A DNA stretch of 7,480 nt from contig JAOUKJ010000191.1 in assembly GCA_029882675.1 (NCBI GenBank), positions 1-7,480 of the forward strand, given 5' to 3'. Positions 1-6,274 of the stretch are shown in pieces (the first letter of the stretch is position 1; each line of letters begins with the position of its first letter). Made by a program: the position numbers and the translations under genes. The notes under the pieces are model-generated. The model ran no database searches, was not told the origin of the DNA, and saw only the letters and a list, made by a program, of their open reading frames with translations. The stretch is from Cyclobacteriaceae bacterium (GTDB lineage: Bacteria > Bacteroidota > Bacteroidia > Cytophagales > Cyclobacteriaceae).

Positions 1-1
1 G

Positions 2-472
2 AGGGCCTGGGTCACCAATCTGACCTCAGGTGAGGCAGCGGCTGAAGATGAGGGGTATGTGGAAATTCGCTGGTGGCGTGCCCCCAACAACTGGACACCG
101 GCTATCTCTTCCTGGTTTTATGGTGGGGAAGTGCGTTCGGCACATTTTATTAGTAATGGTGAAGGCAAAAAAAAGGCCACCTGGACTGTGGAAATAAAGG
201 AGGGGGCTTATTATGATGTTTATACCTATATTGATGGTCGGTCCAATCCTTCGCTGAGAAGAAATGACAACGACATACCCGACAAGTATCATTATACCGT
301 ATACCATGATGATGGTTCAGAAGAAGTCGTCATCGAATTGAAAAATGCAGCGAATGGCTGGAACAACCTGGGATCATTTTACCTTTCTCCAGGGGAGGCG
401 CAGGTGGAAATCACCGACCGCGCTGATGGGCGAATCGTCATAGCTGATGCTATAAAATGGGTGAAGAGGTGA
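2..472 (+). CDS. Secreted protein with golvesin/xanthan-lyase-type C-terminal domain (3' end only)
   Basis: The frame is open from base 2 to a TGA at 470-472, giving 156 residues. The gene starts upstream of the window. The whole visible part resembles the golvesin C-terminal-like domain (also annotated as the xanthan lyase carbohydrate-binding-like domain). It has an early aromatic-rich strand with RWWRAPNNW, a central ATWTVEIKEGAYYDVYTYI strand pair typical of the family's 'composed of extracted/assembled values' core, then YHYTVYHDDGSEEVVIEL, a GWNNLGSFYLSPGEAQVEIT segment and the closing ADGRIVIADAIKWV. The family is known as a beta-sandwich module at the C-terminus of secreted bacterial enzymes and surface proteins, with a presumed carbohydrate- or surface-binding role. 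The catalytic part, if any, lies outside the window, so the enzyme activity is unknown. The protein ends directly after this domain, and I see no type IX secretion sorting tail. It lies 66 bases upstream of the efflux genes, and no functional link to them is evident. Confidence 0.82.
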   Translation, partial: RAWVTNLTSGEAAAEDEGYVEIRWWRAPNNWTPAISSWFYGGEVRSAHFISNGEGKKKATWTVEIKEGAYYDVYTYIDGRSNPSLRRNDNDIPDKYHYTVYHDDGSEEVVIELKNAANGWNNLGSFYLSPGEAQVEITDRADGRIVIADAIKWVKR

Positions 473-538
473 TTTTTGAGGCATGGTCCGGCCATAACAA
501 CCGGGCAAGAACAAAGAGCAAGGAAGAACAACAGGAAT
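473..538 (+). other. Short intergenic gap before the efflux cluster
   Basis: These 66 bases separate the golvesin-domain gene from the outer membrane factor gene. I see no stem followed by a U-run, so no intrinsic terminator is supported. I also see no convincing Bacteroidota-type promoter pair: GATTTTTG at 471-478 is one base off TAnnTTTG, but there is no TTTG-like -33 element at the right distance. Purine stretches AAGGAA (520-525) and AGGA (533-536) precede the ATG at 539, at spacings too long and too short respectively for a strong ribosome binding site. Whether the cluster has its own promoter or is read through from upstream cannot be settled here. Confidence 0.4.
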
Positions 539-2005
539 ATGAATAGACTAAAATACATCGCACTGCTTTTATTCATGGCCACAGCTCATGGAGCCATTGG
601 CCAGCGGGTACTCACGTTGGATGATGCACTCAGCCTGGCCATGGAGAACAGTCCGGACATCCGGCGATCGCAACTCAACCTGGAGTACAACAGGGAGTCG
701 CTCAATGCGGAAGAGTCGCGTTTGAAGTCCAACTTTTCTCTACAACTCACCCCCATTGATATGGGACGGAACAGACAGTTCAACGACTTATTCTCTACAT
801 GGTATACAAACGAAAACTTCATGTGGTATGGAGCCCTCATGGTGCGGCAGCCCATCGTTTGGACCGATGGCACCCTCACGCTCACCAACCGGTTGTCATG
901 GCAAAACTCTTATTCGGGCTATCAGGATGTACGCACCCGCTCCTATTCCAATAACCTCTACCTTTCTTACAACCAGCCTTTGTTTACCTATAATCGAACC
1001 CGGATGGCACTGCGCGAGCTTGAGCTTGCCCTGGAGAATGCCGCCCTCAACCATGCCATCCAGCAGCTCAATATCGAACGACAGGTCACCCAGTCTTTTT
1101 ATGATGTTTACCGTGAGCAGGAGCGGCTGAGTATAGCCCTTGAAGAGGCCATCAGCCAGCAACAGAATTTTGAGATTATTAAGAATAAAGCTGAATCTGG
1201 TCTGATCGCCATGGAAGAGCGCTATCAGGCGGAGGTGAACATGGCCAACAGTCGCTCTTCGGCCCGGAATCAGGAGGTGATCGTGGAAAACGCAAAAGAC
1301 AATTTCAAGCAATTGCTGGGCATTTCCATTCTTGCGGAAATAGAGATGGTGGCCAACGTACAATCGGCCTACACGGAAGTAGATCTCAACCAGGCCATTG
1401 ATCACGCCCTCCTTTCCCGGATGGAGATCAGGCAGCGTGAGATCAGTATGATATATTCTCAAAATGATATGGTCAGAACCAATTCCACCAATGAATTCAG
1501 GGGCGATCTTGATATATCTGTGGGCCTTTTTGGCGATGATCTGAAACTCCCCGATATCTACGAGACACCTACCTACAACCCCAAAGTGGCTCTTACATTC
1601 AACATCCCGCTGTGGGACTGGGGAGAAAGAAAATCGCGTTTGAATGCAGCCGAATCAAATGTACAAACCCAGGAACTGGCTATGACCGACCAAAAAAACG
1701 ATATTATTATCAATATCAGAAGAATCTATCGCAGCCTGCAAAATCTGGAAAACCAGATCGAAATTTCACACCAAAGCCAGCGCAATGCCCAACTTACTTA
1801 TGACATCAACCTGGAACGCTACCAAAATGGCGACCTCACCGGCATGGAACTCAACCAATATCAGAACCAGCTTTCACAGGCCAAAATGGATTTGGTGACC
1901 GCCATGATCAACTATCAATTGGAATTACTAAATCTTAAGATACAGTCACTCTGGGATTTTAAAAGCAACCAGACAATTTTACCTGAAGAATTTCAAAAGA
2001 AATGA
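539..2005 (+). CDS. TolC-family outer membrane efflux protein
   Basis: This 488-residue protein is the outer-membrane and periplasmic-tunnel channel of a tripartite efflux pump. The ATG at 539 is chosen because it begins a proper signal peptide (MNRLKYIALLLFMATAHG, cleavage probably near residue 21-22). The frame stays open back to a TTG at 476, but that would add 21 charged residues before the leader. The mature protein shows the two-repeat structure of the outer membrane efflux (OEP) family. Repeat 1 opens with LTLDDALSLAMENSPDI (about residues 25-41), has a strand-rich aromatic part (about 60-165) and a long helical segment (about 175-262) ending in LLGI. Repeat 2 has the strand motif LTFNIPLWDWGERKSRL (about 350-367) and a C-terminal coiled coil rich in Gln and Asn. 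Length is normal for the family. Its stop overlaps the start of the adaptor gene, so it is probably co-transcribed with the pump genes. Substrate is unknown. Confidence 0.93.
   Translation: MNRLKYIALLLFMATAHGAIGQRVLTLDDALSLAMENSPDIRRSQLNLEYNRESLNAEESRLKSNFSLQLTPIDMGRNRQFNDLFSTWYTNENFMWYGALMVRQPIVWTDGTLTLTNRLSWQNSYSGYQDVRTRSYSNNLYLSYNQPLFTYNRTRMALRELELALENAALNHAIQQLNIERQVTQSFYDVYREQERLSIALEEAISQQQNFEIIKNKAESGLIAMEERYQAEVNMANSRSSARNQEVIVENAKDNFKQLLGISILAEIEMVANVQSAYTEVDLNQAIDHALLSRMEIRQREISMIYSQNDMVRTNSTNEFRGDLDISVGLFGDDLKLPDIYETPTYNPKVALTFNIPLWDWGERKSRLNAAESNVQTQELAMTDQKNDIIINIRRIYRSLQNLENQIEISHQSQRNAQLTYDINLERYQNGDLTGMELNQYQNQLSQAKMDLVTAMINYQLELLNLKIQSLWDFKSNQTILPEEFQKK
2002..2005 (+). other. 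ATGA stop/start overlap (possible translational coupling)
   Basis: The TGA ending the outer membrane factor (2003-2005) overlaps an ATG (2002-2004) in the adaptor frame. Such 4-base overlaps are a common sign of coupled translation within an operon. Further in-frame ATGs follow at 2011, 2035 and 2038, so this may not be the start actually used. The ATGATG pair at 2035-2040 puts a basic residue straight after the start (MMRSILK) and gives a somewhat shorter leader. Confidence 0.5.
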
Positions 2006-3165
2006 GATATATGAATTTACCTTTATCACCTGCTATGATGCGTTCCATATTGAAACACATTGCCTGCCTGTTCCCTTCCCGGAACCTCCCTGCGTCTCTA
2101 CGCCTCCGTGAGAATTCCTCCGCGTCTCTGTACCTCTTCGCGCTCTTCCTCCTCCTCTCCTCCTGCAACAAAAACCAGACTCCCCTTGAGGCTGATATCT
2201 CCATTCCAGTATCTGTGGAAGATGTAGGTACCCGCTCCATTGAAAAATTTATCAGTGCTACGGGTACGGTATATCCTACACAGGAGGTAGAGTTAAAAGC
2301 GGAGCTACAGGGCGATTATCACCTTTTGCGCAATCCCCGCACCGGAAAGACCTTTGTTTTAGGCGATTTCGTAGAAAAAGGAACGCCGATAATCAATATT
2401 GAAGACAATGAATACCGCAATGGAATTAAACTCGAATCACAAAAGCTCAATTTAGAGCTAGCGGAGCAGACGCTTGAAAAGCAAAAGTCCCTGTATGAAA
2501 AGGGCGGGGTATCGCAGGTGGATCTCAAAAATGCCGAAGTTAATTTCGTAAATGCCCGGTATGCATACGAAAGTGCCCTGATCCAGTTGGCGAAAATGAA
2601 GGTAAATGCACCTTTTAGTGGGTTTATTGTTGATCTGCCCCATAATACCAGGGGTATAAAGGTGGCTACGGGTGCTTCTTTGTTGAAAATGATGAATTAC
2701 AGCCAGTTGTTTCTGGAGGTTAGCTTTCCGGAAAAGGAACTGGGCGTAATCAGGGAAGATCTCCTGGTACGCATTACCAACTATACCCTGCCCGATGATA
2801 CCATCTTCGGTAAGATCACGGCCATCTCCCCGGCCATCGACCCAGAGACAAGAACCTTTAAAAGTGCGCTGGCGCTCGACAACGGGAAATTGGTCTTCAG
2901 GCCGGGTATGTTTGTGAAAGCAGAGCTCGTCATCGCCCGTAAAGACAGCGTTGTCGTCATACCAAAAGATATTATTCTGGCAAAACAGCGGGGCAATACA
3001 GTGTATATTGTAGAGAGAAATGCCGCAGTAGAACGCATCATCGAAACCGGCCTGGAGAACGATTATGAGGTAGAGGTCGTCAAGGGTTTGGCGCCCAATG
3101 AGCGGCTTGTGGTTCGGGGCTTTGAAACGCTCACCAACCATTCAAAAGTAACCATCATTCAGTAA
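2002..3165 (+). CDS. RND efflux periplasmic adaptor (HlyD/AcrA-type membrane fusion protein), lipoprotein
   Basis: This 387-residue adaptor would link the RND permeases to the TolC-like channel. A hydrophobic stretch ending LFLLLSSC gives a lipobox with Cys55 as the lipidated residue, so it is probably anchored in the inner membrane. The mature protein has the family order. A first beta segment with SATGTVYPTQEVEL is followed by half of the lipoyl domain with GDFVEKGTPI (from residue 121). A helical hairpin spans about 138-200 with its turn at GGVSQ (168-172). The second lipoyl half is KVNAPFSGFIVDL (from 200), then a beta-barrel including FRPGMFVKAEL, and a membrane-proximal domain with GLAPNERLVVRGFETL near the end. 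An extra RNPRTGKTFVL loop before GDFVEKG is a variant I recall from Bacteroidota adaptors. The leader is oddly long: 54 residues from ATG 2002, or 43 from ATG 2035. Part of it is encoded by a repeat element (2085-2145). The start is therefore uncertain, while the assignment is firm. It lies 7 bases before the first permease gene. Confidence 0.93.
   Translation: MRYMNLPLSPAMMRSILKHIACLFPSRNLPASLRLRENSSASLYLFALFLLLSSCNKNQTPLEADISIPVSVEDVGTRSIEKFISATGTVYPTQEVELKAELQGDYHLLRNPRTGKTFVLGDFVEKGTPIINIEDNEYRNGIKLESQKLNLELAEQTLEKQKSLYEKGGVSQVDLKNAEVNFVNARYAYESALIQLAKMKVNAPFSGFIVDLPHNTRGIKVATGASLLKMMNYSQLFLEVSFPEKELGVIREDLLVRITNYTLPDDTIFGKITAISPAIDPETRTFKSALALDNGKLVFRPGMFVKAELVIARKDSVVVIPKDIILAKQRGNTVYIVERNAAVERIIETGLENDYEVEVVKGLAPNERLVVRGFETLTNHSKVTIIQ
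2085..2145 (+). repeat. Two-unit GCGTCTCT-type pyrimidine-rich repeat inside the adaptor leader
   Basis: GCGTCTCT occurs at 2092-2099 and again at 2122-2129, exactly 30 bases apart, in similar flanks (CTCCCTGCGTCTCTACGCCT and CTCCGCGTCTCTGTACCTCT). Because 30 is a multiple of three, both units are read in the same frame and each encodes Ala-Ser-Leu (residues 31-33 and 41-43). From memory, similar CTCTGCGTCTCTGCGCCT-type tandem elements occur as dispersed, mostly intergenic repeats in Bacteroidota and other phyla. I could not check copy number in this genome. Here the element lies between the basic start of the leader and its hydrophobic core and appears to account for the leader's unusual length. 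Confidence 0.6.
2143..2164 (+). repeat. 22-base pure pyrimidine tract with TCC triplets
   Basis: Every base from 2143 to 2164 is C or T, with repeated TCC/CTC triplets. The tract encodes the hydrophobic core and lipobox of the adaptor leader (LFLLLSS before the Cys). Slippage by one triplet would add or remove a Leu or Ser without breaking the frame. That the tract varies in length is inference, as only one sequence is visible. Confidence 0.5.
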
Positions 3166-3172
3166 TCCCGAT

Positions 3173-6100
3173 ATGCACAAACTGGTCAATTTTTCTGTCA
3201 GGTATCCGGTCACTATCATCATGATTATCATGGGTGTGCTGCTACTGGGCTACATCTCTTATGACAAGCTGGGCATTGACCTTTTTCCCGACCTGAACAG
3301 CCCCCGCCTGTATGTGGAAATACGTGCCGGGGAAAGGCCCCCTGAAGAGATGGAAAGGCAGTTGGTTGAAAATATTGAGGCCACAGCCATTCGTCAAAGT
3401 GGTGTTACCGAGGTAAGTAGTGTGATACGTGTCGGGGTGGCCCGGATTACCGTAGAGTATGCCTGGGAAAAAGACATGGATGAGGCCTTTCTGGACTTGC
3501 AGCGATCCCTTGCCGGTTTTTCGCAAAATGCCGGTATCGATGAGTTGAATATTACCCGTTATGATCCCAATGCGACACCGGTGATGGTGATTGGACTCAG
3601 TCATTCCCAATCGCGCGACATCAATGAGCTCAGAAAGGTGGCTGAAAATTACATCAGAAATGAACTCATCAGGGTAGAGGGTATTGCCGATGTTGAGATT
3701 TCAGGACAGGAAAGCCAGGAGGTAGAAATCCGAACCAATGCCTACATACTGGAGGCGCATGGCCTCACAGCCGATCAGATCGCCGCGCAGATCAATAGTT
3801 TCAACCGGAATGTCTCCGGTGGAAGCATATATGAGATGAATAAGAAATATGTGATTAAAGGGGTAAGCCTTTTTTCCAATCCGGATGACCTGCGCAACCT
3901 GGTTGTGGCACACAAAGGGCCTCAGGCCACAGCCTCTACGCCAGATCAGGGAGGTTCGGTTGCAGATAAAGTACCCGTATTTCTGAGTGATGTGGCTGAT
4001 ATTTCATTCACCAATAGTGAGCCCCTAAACATCACGCGGCTCAACGGGCAGCGCTGTTTGGGGTTGTCCATCTATAAGGAGACCAAATTCAATACCGTAA
4101 AGGCCGTAGAGCAACTGGAAGCAGCGATGAAGAACATTCGGAAAGCGTTGCCGGGGTATGAATTCAGCGTGGTGCAGAATCAGGGAACCTTTATTACCTC
4201 GGCTATCCGTGAGGTTGAGGAGTCGGCCCTCATCGGGGTGGCTTTTGCCGTGTTGATCCTGTTTCTTTTTCTTCGTCGTATAGGGGCCACACTCATTGTC
4301 TCAGTGGCTATTCCGATATCTATTGTAGCCACATTCAATCTGATGTATTTCAACGGATTGACGCTCAACATAATGACCCTGGGCGGACTGGCACTTGGAG
4401 CGGGTATGCTCGTCGATAATGCCATTGTGGTGATGGAGAACATATTCCGTTGCCGGGAGGAAGGGATGTCGGTGAAGGAGGCAGCCATTAAGGGCACAGC
4501 GCAGGTAGGCGGGGCCATCACGGCTTCTACTCTAACAACGATTATCGTTTTTCTACCCATCGTATACTTGCATGGAGCCAGTGGTGAGTTGTTTAAAGAT
4601 CAGGCGTGGACAGTGGCCTTTTCGCTGCTTTCTTCCCTTTTTGTGGCCATACTGGTCATTCCTATGCTTTTTGGCAACACCATTCGGGAAAAGGTCGCCC
4701 CAAAAACCGGAAAATCGATTCAATTTGTATGGTATGGACACTTGCTGGAGAAAATATTAAGGTTGCGCTGGATCATTGTGCTGGCTGGTGCACTGATGGT
4801 GGTTGCAAGTTATATGGTCATCGATGAAGTAGGCAGTGAGTTTATGCCGGGTACCGATACCCGGGAATTCAGTATCAACCTCACTATGCCTGAGGGCACC
4901 CGGCTCGAAATGACGGCGCATGCACTGGAAAATATAGAGGCAATGGTCTATGCTGTGCTGCCCAAAGAACATGTGGAAATTTTCAGTGTGGCCGGGCCTT
5001 CAGTAAATGACAGCAGGAAGAGTATTTTGGAAGGGGAGAACAAGGGTACGTTCAAGGTAGTGCTCTCTGATTCACTGCCCTATTCCCCTGCACAACTTAT
5101 GCAATTGCTGGGGAAAGCGCTAGGCAACAACCCGGATGTAAGGTATACTTTTGTGAAAGACGAGTCTGCCTTACAATCTATACTGGGTACCGATGAGGCC
5201 CCTTTGGTCATAGAGGTAGCCGGGCCGGAGTACAGTGTGCTGGAGACGGTGACAACACAAGTGAAAGCAGCCATGATTGCACATCCCGATGTTTACAATG
5301 TACAGGTGTCTGCGGAGGAAGGAGCTCCGGAAATAGAAATTGAGATTGATCGCCTGCAAGCCGGCATCAATAACATAAGCGTAGAAGCCATTACAGGCCA
5401 GGTAGCTGATAAGTTGAAAGGTACCGATGCCGGTCAGCTCGACCATGAAGGGGAGATGAAGGATATTCGCATCAGATTACCAGAGGTGGAGCTGCAAGGA
5501 TTGAGGGCCATGACGATCCGTGCGGGCAACCGGGAGGTGCCCCTCACCGATCTGGCTACGATTCGTGTGCGCCAGTCGCCCCGGGAGATCAGCCGACGCA
5601 ATCAGGACCGTAAGGTTTCCCTTACTGCCGACCTGGCGGACAGCCGTCCTTTTGATCACATCGTGGCCGAGTTGGAGGCTGGATTCAGCGCCATCAGCCT
5701 GCCTGCCGATTATCAAATCCATTTGTTGGGTGATGAGCAGAAACGCAGGGAATCCATGGCCGATCTTAGCTTTGCCCTGATACTCTCAGTCATACTGGTG
5801 TATATGGTATTGGCCTCACAGTTTGAGTCGCTCATCCATCCGTTCACCATATTACTCACTATTCCATTAGCGGGGGTAGGAGCCATTATGGTTTTTTATA
5901 TAGCCGGCATGCCACTGAATATAATGGCATATATAGGAATCATCATGCTGGTGGGTATTGCGGTGAATGACTCCATCATTCTGGTCGATACCATCAACCA
6001 ACTCAAGGAAGAAGGACTCTCCAGGATAGCGGCCATTATCCGGGCAGGCCAGTACAGAATAAGGCCCATTATTATGACCAGCCTCACGACTATTCTGGCG

Positions 6101-6274
6101 CTATTGCCACTCACCTTCGGACTGGGCGAAAGTGCTTCCTTACGTAGGCCAATGGCGCTGGCCGTCATAGGCGGACTGCTCACCTCTACGTTACTCACCC
6201 TGGTAGTGATACCCTGCGTATATTATTTGCTGGATCAGGTGAAGGCCCTTGCCGAAAATAAGAAAGCCACATAA
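3173..6274 (+). CDS. RND-family efflux permease, full length (permease 1)
   Basis: This 1033-residue inner-membrane, proton-driven export permease has the usual length and duplicated architecture of the AcrB/HAE family. TM1 is at about 12-30, followed by LFPDLNSPRLYVEI and the first porter half. TM2 to TM6 lie at about 351-369, 376-394, 399-420, 449-470 and 478-499, and TM7 at about 533-550. The second porter half starts with EFMPGTDTREF (about 556-566), and TM8 to TM12 lie at about 865-884, 890-912, 917-938, 966-985 and 993-1018. TM4 reads GMLVDNAIVVMEN, so AcrB Asp407 is kept (D415) and Asp408 is Asn (N416). In TM10, GIAVNDSIILVD has N932 in place of AcrB Lys940. The Arg and Thr of TM11 are kept (R962, T969 in RIRPIIMT). 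This pattern fits the DN/VNN-type RND branch rather than AcrB proper. A Gly/Pro/Ser/Thr-rich insert lies near 249-266. It sits 7 bases after the adaptor gene and its TAA abuts the next ATG. Drug-type efflux is likely, but the substrate is unknown. Confidence 0.95.
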   Translation: MHKLVNFSVRYPVTIIMIIMGVLLLGYISYDKLGIDLFPDLNSPRLYVEIRAGERPPEEMERQLVENIEATAIRQSGVTEVSSVIRVGVARITVEYAWEKDMDEAFLDLQRSLAGFSQNAGIDELNITRYDPNATPVMVIGLSHSQSRDINELRKVAENYIRNELIRVEGIADVEISGQESQEVEIRTNAYILEAHGLTADQIAAQINSFNRNVSGGSIYEMNKKYVIKGVSLFSNPDDLRNLVVAHKGPQATASTPDQGGSVADKVPVFLSDVADISFTNSEPLNITRLNGQRCLGLSIYKETKFNTVKAVEQLEAAMKNIRKALPGYEFSVVQNQGTFITSAIREVEESALIGVAFAVLILFLFLRRIGATLIVSVAIPISIVATFNLMYFNGLTLNIMTLGGLALGAGMLVDNAIVVMENIFRCREEGMSVKEAAIKGTAQVGGAITASTLTTIIVFLPIVYLHGASGELFKDQAWTVAFSLLSSLFVAILVIPMLFGNTIREKVAPKTGKSIQFVWYGHLLEKILRLRWIIVLAGALMVVASYMVIDEVGSEFMPGTDTREFSINLTMPEGTRLEMTAHALENIEAMVYAVLPKEHVEIFSVAGPSVNDSRKSILEGENKGTFKVVLSDSLPYSPAQLMQLLGKALGNNPDVRYTFVKDESALQSILGTDEAPLVIEVAGPEYSVLETVTTQVKAAMIAHPDVYNVQVSAEEGAPEIEIEIDRLQAGINNISVEAITGQVADKLKGTDAGQLDHEGEMKDIRIRLPEVELQGLRAMTIRAGNREVPLTDLATIRVRQSPREISRRNQDRKVSLTADLADSRPFDHIVAELEAGFSAISLPADYQIHLLGDEQKRRESMADLSFALILSVILVYMVLASQFESLIHPFTILLTIPLAGVGAIMVFYIAGMPLNIMAYIGIIMLVGIAVNDSIILVDTINQLKEEGLSRIAAIIRAGQYRIRPIIMTSLTTILALLPLTFGLGESASLRRPMALAVIGGLLTSTLLTLVVIPCVYYLLDQVKALAENKKAT

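Noticed and set aside
471..478. GATTTTTG as a Bacteroidota -7 promoter element (TAnnTTTG)
   Set aside because: It has one mismatch and no TTTG-like element about 20 bases upstream. One such match is expected by chance.
476..538. N-terminal extension of the outer membrane factor from a TTG at 476
   Set aside because: It would put 21 mostly polar and basic residues before a complete signal peptide. The ATG at 539 starts that peptide directly.
896..1462. 188-residue open frame on the minus strand opposite the outer membrane factor
   Set aside because: It overlaps a conserved TolC-family gene completely and its translation resembles no family I know.
2085..2164. CRISPR array or attachment site at the pyrimidine-rich repeat
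   Set aside because: There are only two units with no separate spacers, the repeats are imperfect outside 8 bases, and no cas or integrase gene is nearby.
2458..3141. 227-residue open frame on the minus strand opposite the adaptor
   Set aside because: It is antisense to a well-supported gene, its translation has no recognisable domain, and it looks like a codon-usage shadow.
4847..4864. Perfect 7-bp inverted repeat with a 4-base loop (CCGGGTA / TACCCGG)
   Set aside because: It lies inside the conserved MPGTDTRE motif of permease 1 and has no U-run after it. Coding constraint explains the bases, and a terminator here would cut the gene.
4850..5429. Three copies of GGTACCGAT in permease 1 (4850, 5186, 5420)
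   Set aside because: Each encodes Gly-Thr-Asp in the same frame with unrelated flanks. Shared codon choice is enough to explain them.
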